Virus record (IMG/VR): IMGVR_UViG_3300043172_000202
Coordinates: 1-22,669 of that record
Origin: a virus
Length of the DNA stretch: 22,669 nt
Strand: one strand, 5' to 3'
In this document: in pieces, positions 1-7,976 of the stretch
Layout of the letters: the number at the start of each line of letters is the position of its first letter
Numbering within the stretch: the stretch's first letter is position 1
Position numbers and translations under genes: made by a program
The notes under the pieces: model-generated
Database searches by the model: none
What the model was told of the DNA's origin: nothing
What the model saw: only the letters and a program-made list of their open reading frames with translations

Positions 1-40
1 CTAGTAACTAAAGAAACATTTCATACACTCCTTTCTTTCT

Positions 41-50
41 TACTATATAG
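41..50 (+). promoter_or_regulatory. Possible promoter core before the leader
   Basis: The bases TACTATATAG sit directly before the first GACGGGGGAG element. They could serve as a sigma70 -10 box (TACTAT, with a poor TTTCAT about 16 bases upstream). They also resemble the ACTATAG initiation end of T7/SP6-type single-subunit polymerase promoters followed by a G-rich start. The other GACGGGGGAG copies are not preceded by this sequence, so the two elements are probably separate. Start of transcription near position 50-55 is an inference. Confidence 0.3.
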
Positions 51-51
51 C

Positions 52-61
52 GACGGGGGAG
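52..61 (+). repeat. GACGGGGGAG element, copy 1
   Basis: Exact copy on the plus strand, the only copy lying outside a gene. It is just upstream of the phosphatase leader hairpins. Confidence 0.8.
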
Positions 62-113
62 ATTAACAGTTAGATACTTCATAGTATCTTCTATCTGTAA
101 AATTATTATGAAT

Positions 114-150
114 GGCCTATCAACTTCATTGTTGGTAGGTCTTTTTTTTT
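114..150 (+). terminator. Intrinsic terminator upstream of the phosphatase gene
   Basis: An 11-bp stem (114-124 with 131-141, including G-U pairs) encloses the loop TTCATT and is followed by nine T residues (142-150). This is a textbook rho-independent terminator on the plus strand. It directly precedes AAGGAG (151-156) and the ATG at 164. Confidence 0.85.
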
Positions 151-163
151 AAGGAGAAATAAA

Positions 164-817
164 ATGATAGCAATAGGTGATGTGCATGGATGTTTCAAAA
201 CATTAGAAGCACTAATACAAAAACTTCCAAAAGATTCAGAGATTATTTTCACTGGAGACGTTATAGATAGAGGTAGAAACTCTAAAGAAATTATAGATTT
301 AATAATTGAAAATGACTATAAAATGGTTTTAGGTAATCATGAAGATATGCTTTTACAATTCCTTGCAACTGAAGGCCATAGAGAGAATTATTTAATATAC
401 GAATGGTGGACAGATAATGGTGGAGACGAAACTATAAAGTCTTTTAATCATGGTGACGATTTAAAAAAGTATGAAACGTTCTTTAAAGAACTTCCGTTAT
501 ATATAGAATATACTAGATCTGATGGACAAAACTTTATTATTAGTCATTCTACTGTAAACAATATTTGGAATGTTAAAGATAAATGGCAGCTATTTAGAGA
601 AGAATGTTTATGGAATGTAGACTACGAAGAATCTTGTAAAGAATGGCCTAAAAATACTACTAATGTTGTAGGGCATTTAATACACAAAGAGCATAAGTTC
701 TATAGAGAAAAAGATATTTTTGCAATTGATACCGGATGTTGGGGAGATTCTAGTGGAAAACTTACTGCATTAAACTTAGACACAGGTACAATTTATCAAC
801 AAGATAATATTGAATAG
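164..817 (+). CDS. PPP-family metallophosphatase (lambda PP-like)
   Basis: This 217 aa protein is a metal-dependent serine/threonine-type protein phosphatase of the calcineurin-like superfamily, close in size to lambda phosphatase (221 aa). All core motifs are visible: GDVHG (Asp6, His8), GDVIDRG (Asp32, Asp35, Arg36), GNHE (Asn58, His59), a mid-protein His128, GH (His171) and DTG (Asp189). These residues form the two-metal site that hydrolyses phosphoesters. No signal peptide or membrane segment is seen, so it should act in the cytoplasm. Its substrate is unknown; host protein dephosphorylation or cleavage of a nucleotide such as Ap4A (ApaH-like) are both possible. The start is set by AAGGAG seven bases upstream. 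It is the only plus-strand gene here and converges with the late operon. Confidence 0.92.
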   Translation: MIAIGDVHGCFKTLEALIQKLPKDSEIIFTGDVIDRGRNSKEIIDLIIENDYKMVLGNHEDMLLQFLATEGHRENYLIYEWWTDNGGDETIKSFNHGDDLKKYETFFKELPLYIEYTRSDGQNFIISHSTVNNIWNVKDKWQLFREECLWNVDYEESCKEWPKNTTNVVGHLIHKEHKFYREKDIFAIDTGCWGDSSGKLTALNLDTGTIYQQDNIE

Positions 818-830
818 ATTTTAGACAAAA

Positions 831-861
831 AGAAAGGAGACCTTAGTTGGCCTCCTTTTTT
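831..861. terminator. Bidirectional terminator between convergent operons
   Basis: An A-rich to T-rich inverted repeat lies between the two convergent genes. The stem AAAGGAG-A-CC (833-842) pairs with GG-C-CTCCTTT (849-858) with one A-C mismatch and a 6-base loop. It is extended by A/T pairs that supply a T tract on either strand. It can stop both the phosphatase transcript and the 17-kb-plus late transcript. Confidence 0.8.
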
Positions 862-877
862 ATTTGCACTTTTTTAT

Positions 878-3800
878 TTAAAATTTATTTAAGTCTTTTG
901 CCTTCTGACTACGTGTCTGCTGTGCTTTAATTTTGTCTAATCTTAATTTTCTTTCTCTAGGTGCTTCAGTAGGTTGTTCAATAAATGTTTTACCTTTACC
1001 CGGAAATGCTCCAACTTTAAGTAGTCCACCTCTAAGATTTCCTTCACTAAGTTCTTTAAGTCCTCCAGCAAGGTTTCTACCTGTACCGAATAGAGGATAT
1101 ATAAGATTTTCTAAGTTATACGCAAGATTAGCACCTGCTCGACGTTTGTCTATACCGGTTCCTCCGATCCATTGTAGTGTATTGAACCCTAATTGCATTA
1201 GAGGTCCACCAGCGAACGTCATGGAGCCAAAAACAGAGAAATTGGTTACATCTGACCCTGTAACTTCTGACCAAGCTGTGTTTAGAGCATATGCTCCACC
1301 TAAAGCTCTAGCAATATAAGTTGCTTTATCTGCTTTTGTTAAATTATCTAACATATATTTACGAGTTTCTAGCGTTTGAATTGCAAATGTTCCCATTTGA
1401 CCGAACACTTTTCCTCCAGCACTAGAATATAATGATGGCTTAGCTATTGTAGAATAGTCTAGGAACGACATTGAGTTTATCCACTGAGCATATTGATAAG
1501 TTGCTCCAGCAGTATCTCCCTGTCTAAGACTTCCTAAGACTTTCTGTTGAATATCTTCAGGAGCTACATAAAGTTTAGTAACCTTCATAAAATGATTAAC
1601 TCCACCTTCTGTTCCCCAATTATTAAAAGCACTTATTCCTTCATCCATAGCATTCTTAACTGCTAGAAATCCAACTGCTCTATCATAATCGTCTGACATT
1701 TTATAGTTTAATAAGCCAATTTCATTCATTCTTTTGATAAGTCCAGTACCAGTTAAACCTAATAGGTCTTGTGGTAGCTTGGCTTGAAATATAGCATTTT
1801 TGGCTAAATATTCCCAACCTTCTCTTCCCATATTAGAAACATCTTTCTTTGCTTGAGCTATAGCTTTAAAACCGAATAATGGCCCTAAATGCGTCTCAGG
1901 TTGAAAGGTATTACGAATTGGCAACCAAGGTCTGAATGCTTGTGTGTTAAGTGTTACAAGACCCATAGCTTGATTTAAAGGATTCTGTCTAAACGTATGT
2001 TTACTTAAAGCTTTACTTAATACCTCAGTATCTTCAGGACTCAATACAGTTTCTAAATCTGGATCTAAGTCGTCAACATTTAATTTGCTGTCTACTGTCT
2101 TAAACCCTTTATCAGCTGCAATTGAAATCTCATCGTTTAATCGCTTCATATTTTCTACAAATAAGTCATCGTTAAGTCCTCTAGCTTGCTTTCCAACATC
2201 TCTAAGTGTTGCTCTGGCGTTGTCTGAAATGTCTGCACTTTCTGCAAAATCTGTTAAAGCTTTAACTGCTGGTTCAAGTACTTTAGATTTCAATGTATCG
2301 TCTACGTACTTTTGCATCAGTATTAAAGGATCTTCTGTAGTTATATAGGTTGCAATATCAGACTTTCTCATATGTTGAAAGAACTTCTGTTCTGCATCAC
2401 TTAATTCTCTACCGAATGCTTTCTTAGCTAAAGCAGCTGCATTTAAACTTTCATCACCTAATTCTTCCATTGAAATCAATTTAAATGAAGGGAAGTAATT
2501 TTCAATTCTGTCTAAAGTATCTCCAAATCCGTTAACTTCCGCTACCTGATCGAATACACCTCTAACAATATCCATGAACTTCTCATGTCTAGATGTAAAC
2601 TCTTCACCATAAAGTTTTCTATATGACTCTTGCCATAAATCTTTAGGCAGTTCTTTGTCAAGAAGTTTACTTAGTTGAAGCCGTTCTTTCTCTGGTACAG
2701 CCTTAGCAAGGTCTTTTATAGTTGAATGAAACTGAGACTTGCTTGTCTGCATCAACTTCTCCACTTCTATTAGGTCGTTAAAAAGTCGTATAGCTGGCTT
2801 GAAGTTTTCATCACCTCTAGCTATAGAGTTAATCAAACCACGCTTACTTCTAAATATAGCAAAAGTATCTCTAGTAGCGTCTTCTAAAGCAGTCTTGTTT
2901 CCTGTAAATCTATTCGCATAAGATCTCTCAGAAGCTGCCTTTAATTGACTAAAGTTAGCATCTACAGAAGGATTATTGAAGTCGATCTTTTTAAAAGAAT
3001 CTTTCATGTATCTATCTGCATCGTCTATTAGTACTTGATCTGATTCAAAGATTTCAGGAGTTCTAAGTTGATCTGGAAGATGCTTGGTGTATTCCATAGC
3101 TTCCTCATAAGTTTTAAATACTTGATCAGCTTCATCTGCTCTTGAAATAATATAACCTGCTCTAGAAACTGTAATCTGTGCTCGCTTCTCTCTAGCAGTC
3201 TGTAACATCTTTTTCTCTTTAGTATTTATCTTTTCAAGATATTCCGTTAACTTCTTCTCAGATCTAATGATCTTAGGAGTCATACCTGTATTAGGAGATT
3301 CTACTCTCCAATAACGCTTCTTAATATTAACCAAAACGTCTGTTCCAGAAGTCTTAGTAATCATTTTAGATTTTGTCATATCTTTAATATCATTGATTGT
3401 TTTAAACTCTTTATATTTTCTCATATAATCTTCTAATTGAGGTGCTGAACCTGAAATAGAATTACCATCATATCTAACGGCTCTAACATCGTCGTTAATA
3501 AACGCCAATTTCGGTCCTGTTCTCAACGGATACTTAGGACGTAATAATGGGTTTTCCATCATGATTTGTTCTATAGTTTCACCATGAGCAATCGGACTAC
3601 CGGTAAATGTCTTAATAGCAATCAAGTTTAATTCTTCATCTTTTGAATACTGAAAGTTCTTTTCAGACTTCAGATAATTTGCATATTCTTCGTCGGTGAT
3701 AGATTTACTATAAACATAATTGGCCATCTGTTCTTGATCCCCAAATGTCAGTTCTTCTCCCCCGTCCAATAGTTTATATGCTTTACCATCAGTTTTAATT

Positions 3801-5665
3801 TCTATACCAGCTTTACCTGCTTGAGCATTTATCCAGTCCATATCTCTGAAAGACCATGTACCTTCTGTCTGTTTGAGTACATCAAATAACGAAGTGAGTT
3901 TTTCTTTATCAACTCCATCTCCACCATGATGTGAAACAAACTCAGTTAAATACTTTAAGTAGTTCTTTTGTTCTAAAGCTGAATTGATTGTCTTAGGTAA
4001 ATATAATATATCATCTACATTAGGAATACCCTGTGTAAATGGTTTAGTTAGTCGTACTTCTAATTTAGCTAGATCTGCTATGTCTATATCTCCAACTGTC
4101 GAAATAGAACCTTTAACAAAACCTAAAGCAGATGTTTTAGAATTAACATCAAATGCACCATGACGGGGGAGAATTGATTCAGTGAAATCTACCATATCAA
4201 AATCAGCCTTAGCAGACTGCAATACACCTTCCCGTACTTGTGTTATTTGTAAATCTTTAGTAATACTTGCCATATCTGTACTAAGATCGTTAGATCTTTT
4301 AAGACCTTTCATAACCTTATCGTCTATCATCTTCATAGCTTCTTCTAATGAACCTACATTGATTATCTTAGACTTCTTATTTAAAGTATCTTTAATTACT
4401 CCGTAACCTCCCGGTTTAGGGATAATGTCCATACTATTAGATTGAGCAAATAACTTAGCAATTGCTTCAGTATCTCTTCCAGCATCTTTCAATGCTCTAA
4501 CTTTAGCTATACCTGATTGCATAGTTTCTAGAGAATCTGCATATTCTGTCATACCTAAAGAACGATACTTCTTAGCCAAAGTAGGATCTATCTCACCTTT
4601 CAAAATGCTTATAGCATCTGACTTAAGTGTATCTAGGTCAGGACTATTAACTTTTCTAAGTGATTTCCCTAATGAAGTATTAAAGAATATATTTGAATAA
4701 TTCTTAACTCCCGGAATAACTAAGTTGGCTATAACATTTACTCCAGCATCTATACCGATACCTAACATGAACTCTTTACCGAACTCATTTAGAGTTTCAT
4801 TAAGTTCTTGATCTTTTAATGTTTTACTTATAGCTATGTCTCTCATAACGAAAGCTGTACCAACTTGTACATCTTCAGCTAACTGTCCTACAAGGTTCAT
4901 CATAGTAACTGATGGCATCTTTTTATTTGCTGTACCATAGTCTATAAACATTTTAGCCATAACTTTATTTAGTTTACCTGTAGCTTCTGCTGGATTCTTA
5001 GCTATAGCTGCTTTAGCTAAACTTTTGGCATTAGTACCTATAACCTTGTTTATTACTACAGCATCTGCTATAAGTGCAGTTAATTCTATTAAGGTTTCTG
5101 CTCCACCTGTAGCTTTGCTTGCGTCTGGTTTATATAATTGTTGTACATCTTTAGCCCAATCAAATGCTTTCTTAGCATCATGATTAAGTTCTGATCCAAG
5201 TAACTCTTCTTCTTCAGCAAAGGCAGAAAGATTTAAATATTTTTCTCCTAATTGTGAAGCAGTAGTAGCTATTTTAGAAGTTATCTTTCTCGGAACTTCT
5301 AATAACATAGAAGTTGTAGCTGCATCTGAAAATCGTCTATCTACATACTTAGTGTATGCTTCTTGATGTGGTATAGACTCCTGTAATTGTGGGTTATTCA
5401 TGAACTCAACAGCCATAAGCATATCATTTAATTGTCCATTTTCCTCCCGTGTAGTACTAAAAGTTGGAGTCTGATTTATAGCGAAAATAGGATATTCAAT
5501 ATCTAAGTTTCGTTTGTCGTATCCCTGTTGAAGCATAGACGTAAGGTATTCTCTTTTTCTTATATCCTGTTCTACTGAATAATCTACCTCACTGTAAAGT
5601 CTAACAAAATCCATTACATTAGGTTCAGAAGGTTCAGTAGGTTGTACTAATACTTCATCAGCCAT
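878..5665 (-). CDS. Giant internal virion / DNA-ejection protein (gp16-like position)
   Basis: This 1595 aa protein is the last and largest of the late operon. It follows two smaller ejection-type proteins, as T7 gp16 (about 1300 aa) follows gp14 and gp15. It is mostly polar and helix-rich, with an acidic N-terminus. A Gly/Ala-rich hydrophobic stretch lies near residues 1450-1520, and the last 40 residues are very basic. I see no lysozyme or transglycosylase catalytic signature and no RNA-polymerase motifs, so a murein-degrading or N4 vRNAP-like role is not supported. The ATG overlaps the upstream stop codon by one base (TAATG) and is preceded by GGAGGT, pointing to translational coupling. 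Two GACGGGGGAG elements lie inside it, in opposite orientations. The role is inferred from size and order. Confidence 0.7.
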   Translation of the reverse strand: MADEVLVQPTEPSEPNVMDFVRLYSEVDYSVEQDIRKREYLTSMLQQGYDKRNLDIEYPIFAINQTPTFSTTREENGQLNDMLMAVEFMNNPQLQESIPHQEAYTKYVDRRFSDAATTSMLLEVPRKITSKIATTASQLGEKYLNLSAFAEEEELLGSELNHDAKKAFDWAKDVQQLYKPDASKATGGAETLIELTALIADAVVINKVIGTNAKSLAKAAIAKNPAEATGKLNKVMAKMFIDYGTANKKMPSVTMMNLVGQLAEDVQVGTAFVMRDIAISKTLKDQELNETLNEFGKEFMLGIGIDAGVNVIANLVIPGVKNYSNIFFNTSLGKSLRKVNSPDLDTLKSDAISILKGEIDPTLAKKYRSLGMTEYADSLETMQSGIAKVRALKDAGRDTEAIAKLFAQSNSMDIIPKPGGYGVIKDTLNKKSKIINVGSLEEAMKMIDDKVMKGLKRSNDLSTDMASITKDLQITQVREGVLQSAKADFDMVDFTESILPRHGAFDVNSKTSALGFVKGSISTVGDIDIADLAKLEVRLTKPFTQGIPNVDDILYLPKTINSALEQKNYLKYLTEFVSHHGGDGVDKEKLTSLFDVLKQTEGTWSFRDMDWINAQAGKAGIEIKTDGKAYKLLDGGEELTFGDQEQMANYVYSKSITDEEYANYLKSEKNFQYSKDEELNLIAIKTFTGSPIAHGETIEQIMMENPLLRPKYPLRTGPKLAFINDDVRAVRYDGNSISGSAPQLEDYMRKYKEFKTINDIKDMTKSKMITKTSGTDVLVNIKKRYWRVESPNTGMTPKIIRSEKKLTEYLEKINTKEKKMLQTAREKRAQITVSRAGYIISRADEADQVFKTYEEAMEYTKHLPDQLRTPEIFESDQVLIDDADRYMKDSFKKIDFNNPSVDANFSQLKAASERSYANRFTGNKTALEDATRDTFAIFRSKRGLINSIARGDENFKPAIRLFNDLIEVEKLMQTSKSQFHSTIKDLAKAVPEKERLQLSKLLDKELPKDLWQESYRKLYGEEFTSRHEKFMDIVRGVFDQVAEVNGFGDTLDRIENYFPSFKLISMEELGDESLNAAALAKKAFGRELSDAEQKFFQHMRKSDIATYITTEDPLILMQKYVDDTLKSKVLEPAVKALTDFAESADISDNARATLRDVGKQARGLNDDLFVENMKRLNDEISIAADKGFKTVDSKLNVDDLDPDLETVLSPEDTEVLSKALSKHTFRQNPLNQAMGLVTLNTQAFRPWLPIRNTFQPETHLGPLFGFKAIAQAKKDVSNMGREGWEYLAKNAIFQAKLPQDLLGLTGTGLIKRMNEIGLLNYKMSDDYDRAVGFLAVKNAMDEGISAFNNWGTEGGVNHFMKVTKLYVAPEDIQQKVLGSLRQGDTAGATYQYAQWINSMSFLDYSTIAKPSLYSSAGGKVFGQMGTFAIQTLETRKYMLDNLTKADKATYIARALGGAYALNTAWSEVTGSDVTNFSVFGSMTFAGGPLMQLGFNTLQWIGGTGIDKRRAGANLAYNLENLIYPLFGTGRNLAGGLKELSEGNLRGGLLKVGAFPGKGKTFIEQPTEAPRERKLRLDKIKAQQTRSQKAKDLNKF
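3757..3766 (-). repeat. GACGGGGGAG element, copy 2
   Basis: Exact copy on the minus strand inside the giant virion protein gene, read there as Asp-Gly-Gly-Glu. Confidence 0.8.
4162..4171 (+). repeat. GACGGGGGAG element, copy 3
   Basis: Exact copy on the plus strand inside the same minus-strand gene. The gene reads its complement as Leu-Pro-Arg-His, unrelated to copy 2. Confidence 0.8.
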
Positions 5666-6807
5666 TATCTACCTCCACCAAAAATGTTTGTTGGTAAATA
5701 ATTTGATACTGAAGGGAAAGATGTAAGAAACTTATTTTTATCTAGTTCTTGCTGTTGTTTAGGTGTTATAGCAATTTCTTTTTCTAACTCTGTTGTATCA
5801 AAGCCACCTCTTTTCAATTGATCTAAGGCTGCTTTATCACCAGTCTCTCTAACTCTACCAGTAAGTACTCTTATAGAGTCTGCACTTAAAGTTAAAGGAG
5901 TTTCTGTTACATTAGCAGTATCAGAATTTTCTACTGTTGGGGGTGTTATAGTTGCTACTTTAATTGATGGTTCTATACCAAATGCTTTCAAGAAAGGATT
6001 TAATATTTTCATCAATCCTGTAGGAGTTTTCTCAACGTTAGTTATCTGTATAGGAGGTTGACCTTCTGCGATAGCTGCTGCGTTGTAGTCTTCCATACGT
6101 TTGATTGTAGCTGGATCAGATAAAACTTGTTCAATTGTAGCTGGATCTTCTAATCGTAGATCATCGAAGAACTTGTATGTAGACTTCATGTCTAAAGTTA
6201 ATGACGGTGAAAGTCCTTTCTTCTTAGCTGCTGCATCTAATTCCAATTTATCTTGAGCTTGTTTATATCTAAACTCAGCTAAGTTTAAACCATAGGTAAG
6301 TTCAGCAACTGTAGCATTTCTCTGAGATACAGTAAGTTGTCCTTCAGATACTTCTAGTCTACCTTTTTCTAGTTCTTCTCCAACTAGAGCCGATCTTTCT
6401 GATTCTACTTGAGCTTGAGATTTAATTGAACCTAACTGATTTATTCTATAATCTTCTTCAGTTGGTGCGTAAGCTTTTCTATAAAAGTCTTCAGTCTGTC
6501 CTTCAGGTGTCTCTCCGGTTTCAATGCCTAATTGTACAAGTTTTTGAAAAGCTTGAGGATCATTATATGTTGTAGCTATTTCAGACTTAAGAAACTTAAA
6601 TTGATTCTTCTTTGTCTCTAAAGCAGCTTTACTAGTTGCTGCTGTATTAGCATCATCATATCTCTGTTTAGCCTCAGCTTGAGCTTTATCATATTGTTGC
6701 TTAGCCAATTCTTGCTGTTCTTTATATCTTTTCTGCCCAGTAGCAAATTGTAATAGTTGTAAAGTATTATCCTGTCTCTGGGGAAGTATTTGTGGTGTAA
6801 TAGCCAT
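5665..6807 (-). CDS. Coiled-coil internal virion / ejection protein
   Basis: I do not recognise this 380 aa protein by sequence. It has a long charged coiled-coil stretch around residues 20-75 (Gln/Lys/Ala-rich), a second helical charged region around 125-190, and a Pro/Thr-rich C-terminal third. There is no signal peptide or membrane segment. It sits between a Gln/Ala-rich protein and the 1595 aa giant, which matches the middle ejection protein of T7 (gp15) and P22 (gp20). The ATG has AGGAG eight bases upstream. Its stop overlaps the next ATG, so the two are likely made in linked amounts. The assignment is from context and composition only. Confidence 0.6.
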   Translation of the reverse strand: MAITPQILPQRQDNTLQLLQFATGQKRYKEQQELAKQQYDKAQAEAKQRYDDANTAATSKAALETKKNQFKFLKSEIATTYNDPQAFQKLVQLGIETGETPEGQTEDFYRKAYAPTEEDYRINQLGSIKSQAQVESERSALVGEELEKGRLEVSEGQLTVSQRNATVAELTYGLNLAEFRYKQAQDKLELDAAAKKKGLSPSLTLDMKSTYKFFDDLRLEDPATIEQVLSDPATIKRMEDYNAAAIAEGQPPIQITNVEKTPTGLMKILNPFLKAFGIEPSIKVATITPPTVENSDTANVTETPLTLSADSIRVLTGRVRETGDKAALDQLKRGGFDTTELEKEIAITPKQQQELDKNKFLTSFPSVSNYLPTNIFGGGR

Positions 6808-6816
6808 TTATTTCTC

Positions 6817-7974
6817 CTATCCAAATAAATTATTATTCGTAAATAATTGTGGTGTCTGTCCATTTATAGTGTTATTACCACCTGAAATAGGTGTTGTACC
6901 ACCTAAACTAGCAGTTCCCGATTTATCTCCACCGAAATTAAGTAAATCCATTATAGTAAGTCCTTGTAATGCTCCGGTAAATATATCGTTAATAGGATTA
7001 CTTCCCGGCTGTAATGCTGGAGCGTAAAACTCTGGTTGACTTACTCCTGAAAGACCTTGTAATGCACTTGATTGTAGTCCTGCATTTAATGCACTCTGAC
7101 TTTGGAAACCTTGTGCTCCAATCTGTTGTGCTCCAATTCCTTGACCGTATATATTTGACGCATTTGAAACTGCTTGATTTGCTGCTCCACCTTGACCTAA
7201 AGCTAGTTGTCCTTGACTTTGTAAGGAAGCTAATTGATTAAGTAAGTTCTGCGTTCCTGACTGATATTGAAATTGACTCTGATTAACTGCATTCTGCTGA
7301 CCCTGTTGTAACAAAGGACTTAATGTTCCTAAGTATGCTTGGTTAGCTAGATTTGCTCTATCTGAAGCCAATTGTGCTAATGGTGCTTGTGCTCCTTGTG
7401 CTGCTGCTGCTGCTGCTGCTCCAGAAGTTGCTCCACCTAAACCAGCAAACTGATTAGCTACTGCACTAACATTTCTGTCAGCCTGTAATGCTGCTTGAGT
7501 TGCTGCTGGATTCTCAAAGTTACTTAAAGCTTCTGTCTGTGCTCTACGTGCAATGTCTTCGAAAGAAGATACATTACTTTGAAATAATTGATTAGCTTGA
7601 TTAGGATCAAATGCTGCTTGATTTTGAAATTGTTGATTAACATTATTAAATCCTGCGAAAGCTTGTTGAGCATTCTGACCAGCTATTTGACCTTGACCTA
7701 AAGCTGCTAATAGAGCTTGCTGTCCTGTCTGCGCTTGGTTTTGTCCAGAAGACGTTAAGTCCTGAAAACCTTGTGAAGCTCTATCACCAAGTAATTGTTG
7801 TTGTTGAGATGATTGAGCAAACAAATTATTCAATTGTTCTGTAAATGCTGCTTGTTGTTCTGCATTTAAATTGGTAACGTCACTCGGATCACCTACAGTA
7901 CTAGGTTGATTGAACAAACTACCTAATATATTCGATCCACCGCCTATAAGGGCTGCTAATAACATTGGGTCCAT
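6817..7974 (-). CDS. Gln/Ala-rich internal virion / ejection protein
   Basis: This 385 aa protein is dominated by Gln, Ala, Gly, Asn and Leu with almost no charged residues in its central 250 residues. It opens with a short hydrophobic glycine-containing helix (MDPMLLAALIGGGSNILGSL). Small hydrophobic-N-terminus, Gln/Ala-rich proteins directly before the larger ejection proteins are typical of the gp14 (T7) or gp7 (P22) slot, where they help build the channel for DNA entry through the cell envelope. A run of seven alanines around residues 185-191 is coded by a perfect trinucleotide repeat. The start follows AAAGGAG. It could also be a generic structural protein. Confidence 0.6.
   Translation of the reverse strand: MDPMLLAALIGGGSNILGSLFNQPSTVGDPSDVTNLNAEQQAAFTEQLNNLFAQSSQQQQLLGDRASQGFQDLTSSGQNQAQTGQQALLAALGQGQIAGQNAQQAFAGFNNVNQQFQNQAAFDPNQANQLFQSNVSSFEDIARRAQTEALSNFENPAATQAALQADRNVSAVANQFAGLGGATSGAAAAAAAQGAQAPLAQLASDRANLANQAYLGTLSPLLQQGQQNAVNQSQFQYQSGTQNLLNQLASLQSQGQLALGQGGAANQAVSNASNIYGQGIGAQQIGAQGFQSQSALNAGLQSSALQGLSGVSQPEFYAPALQPGSNPINDIFTGALQGLTIMDLLNFGGDKSGTASLGGTTPISGGNNTINGQTPQLFTNNNLFG
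7400..7420 (+). repeat. (GCT)7 trinucleotide repeat
   Basis: Seven perfect GCT units encode a polyalanine run in the Gln/Ala-rich virion protein on the minus strand. Unit number could vary by slippage without breaking the reading frame. Confidence 0.85.
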
Positions 7975-7976
7975 TT

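Larger units (their letters stand above)
52..150 (+). ncRNA. Structured leader or small RNA ending in a terminator
   Basis: No gene is visible in 1-163. Within it lie, in order, a promoter-like core (41-50), the GACGGGGGAG element (52-61), a perfect 7-bp hairpin AGATACT-TCAT-AGTATCT (72-89) flanked by a complementary ACAG (66-69)/CTGT (95-98) pair, and an intrinsic terminator (114-150). Together this describes an RNA of about 100 nt. The next gene's ribosome binding site starts one base after the T tract, so there is no room for another promoter. The phosphatase gene must be reached by read-through from upstream, which suggests attenuation or antitermination. An alternative is that this is just the 3' end of a plus-strand gene outside the window. 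Confidence 0.35.

Noticed and set aside
1-24. A 7-codon minus-strand ORF (MKCFFSY) after an excellent AAAGGAG
   Set aside because: It ends in TAG at the very edge of the window and is too short to call. The ribosome-binding match may be chance or belong to a leader peptide that cannot be judged here.
933-1319. 128-codon open frame on the plus strand
   Set aside because: It lies opposite the 1595-residue virion gene, has no ribosome binding site and an odd Pro/Ser/Arg composition.
878-5665. Virion RNA polymerase (N4 type) identity for the giant protein
   Set aside because: It is about half the N4 size and none of the T7-like polymerase motifs could be found by eye.
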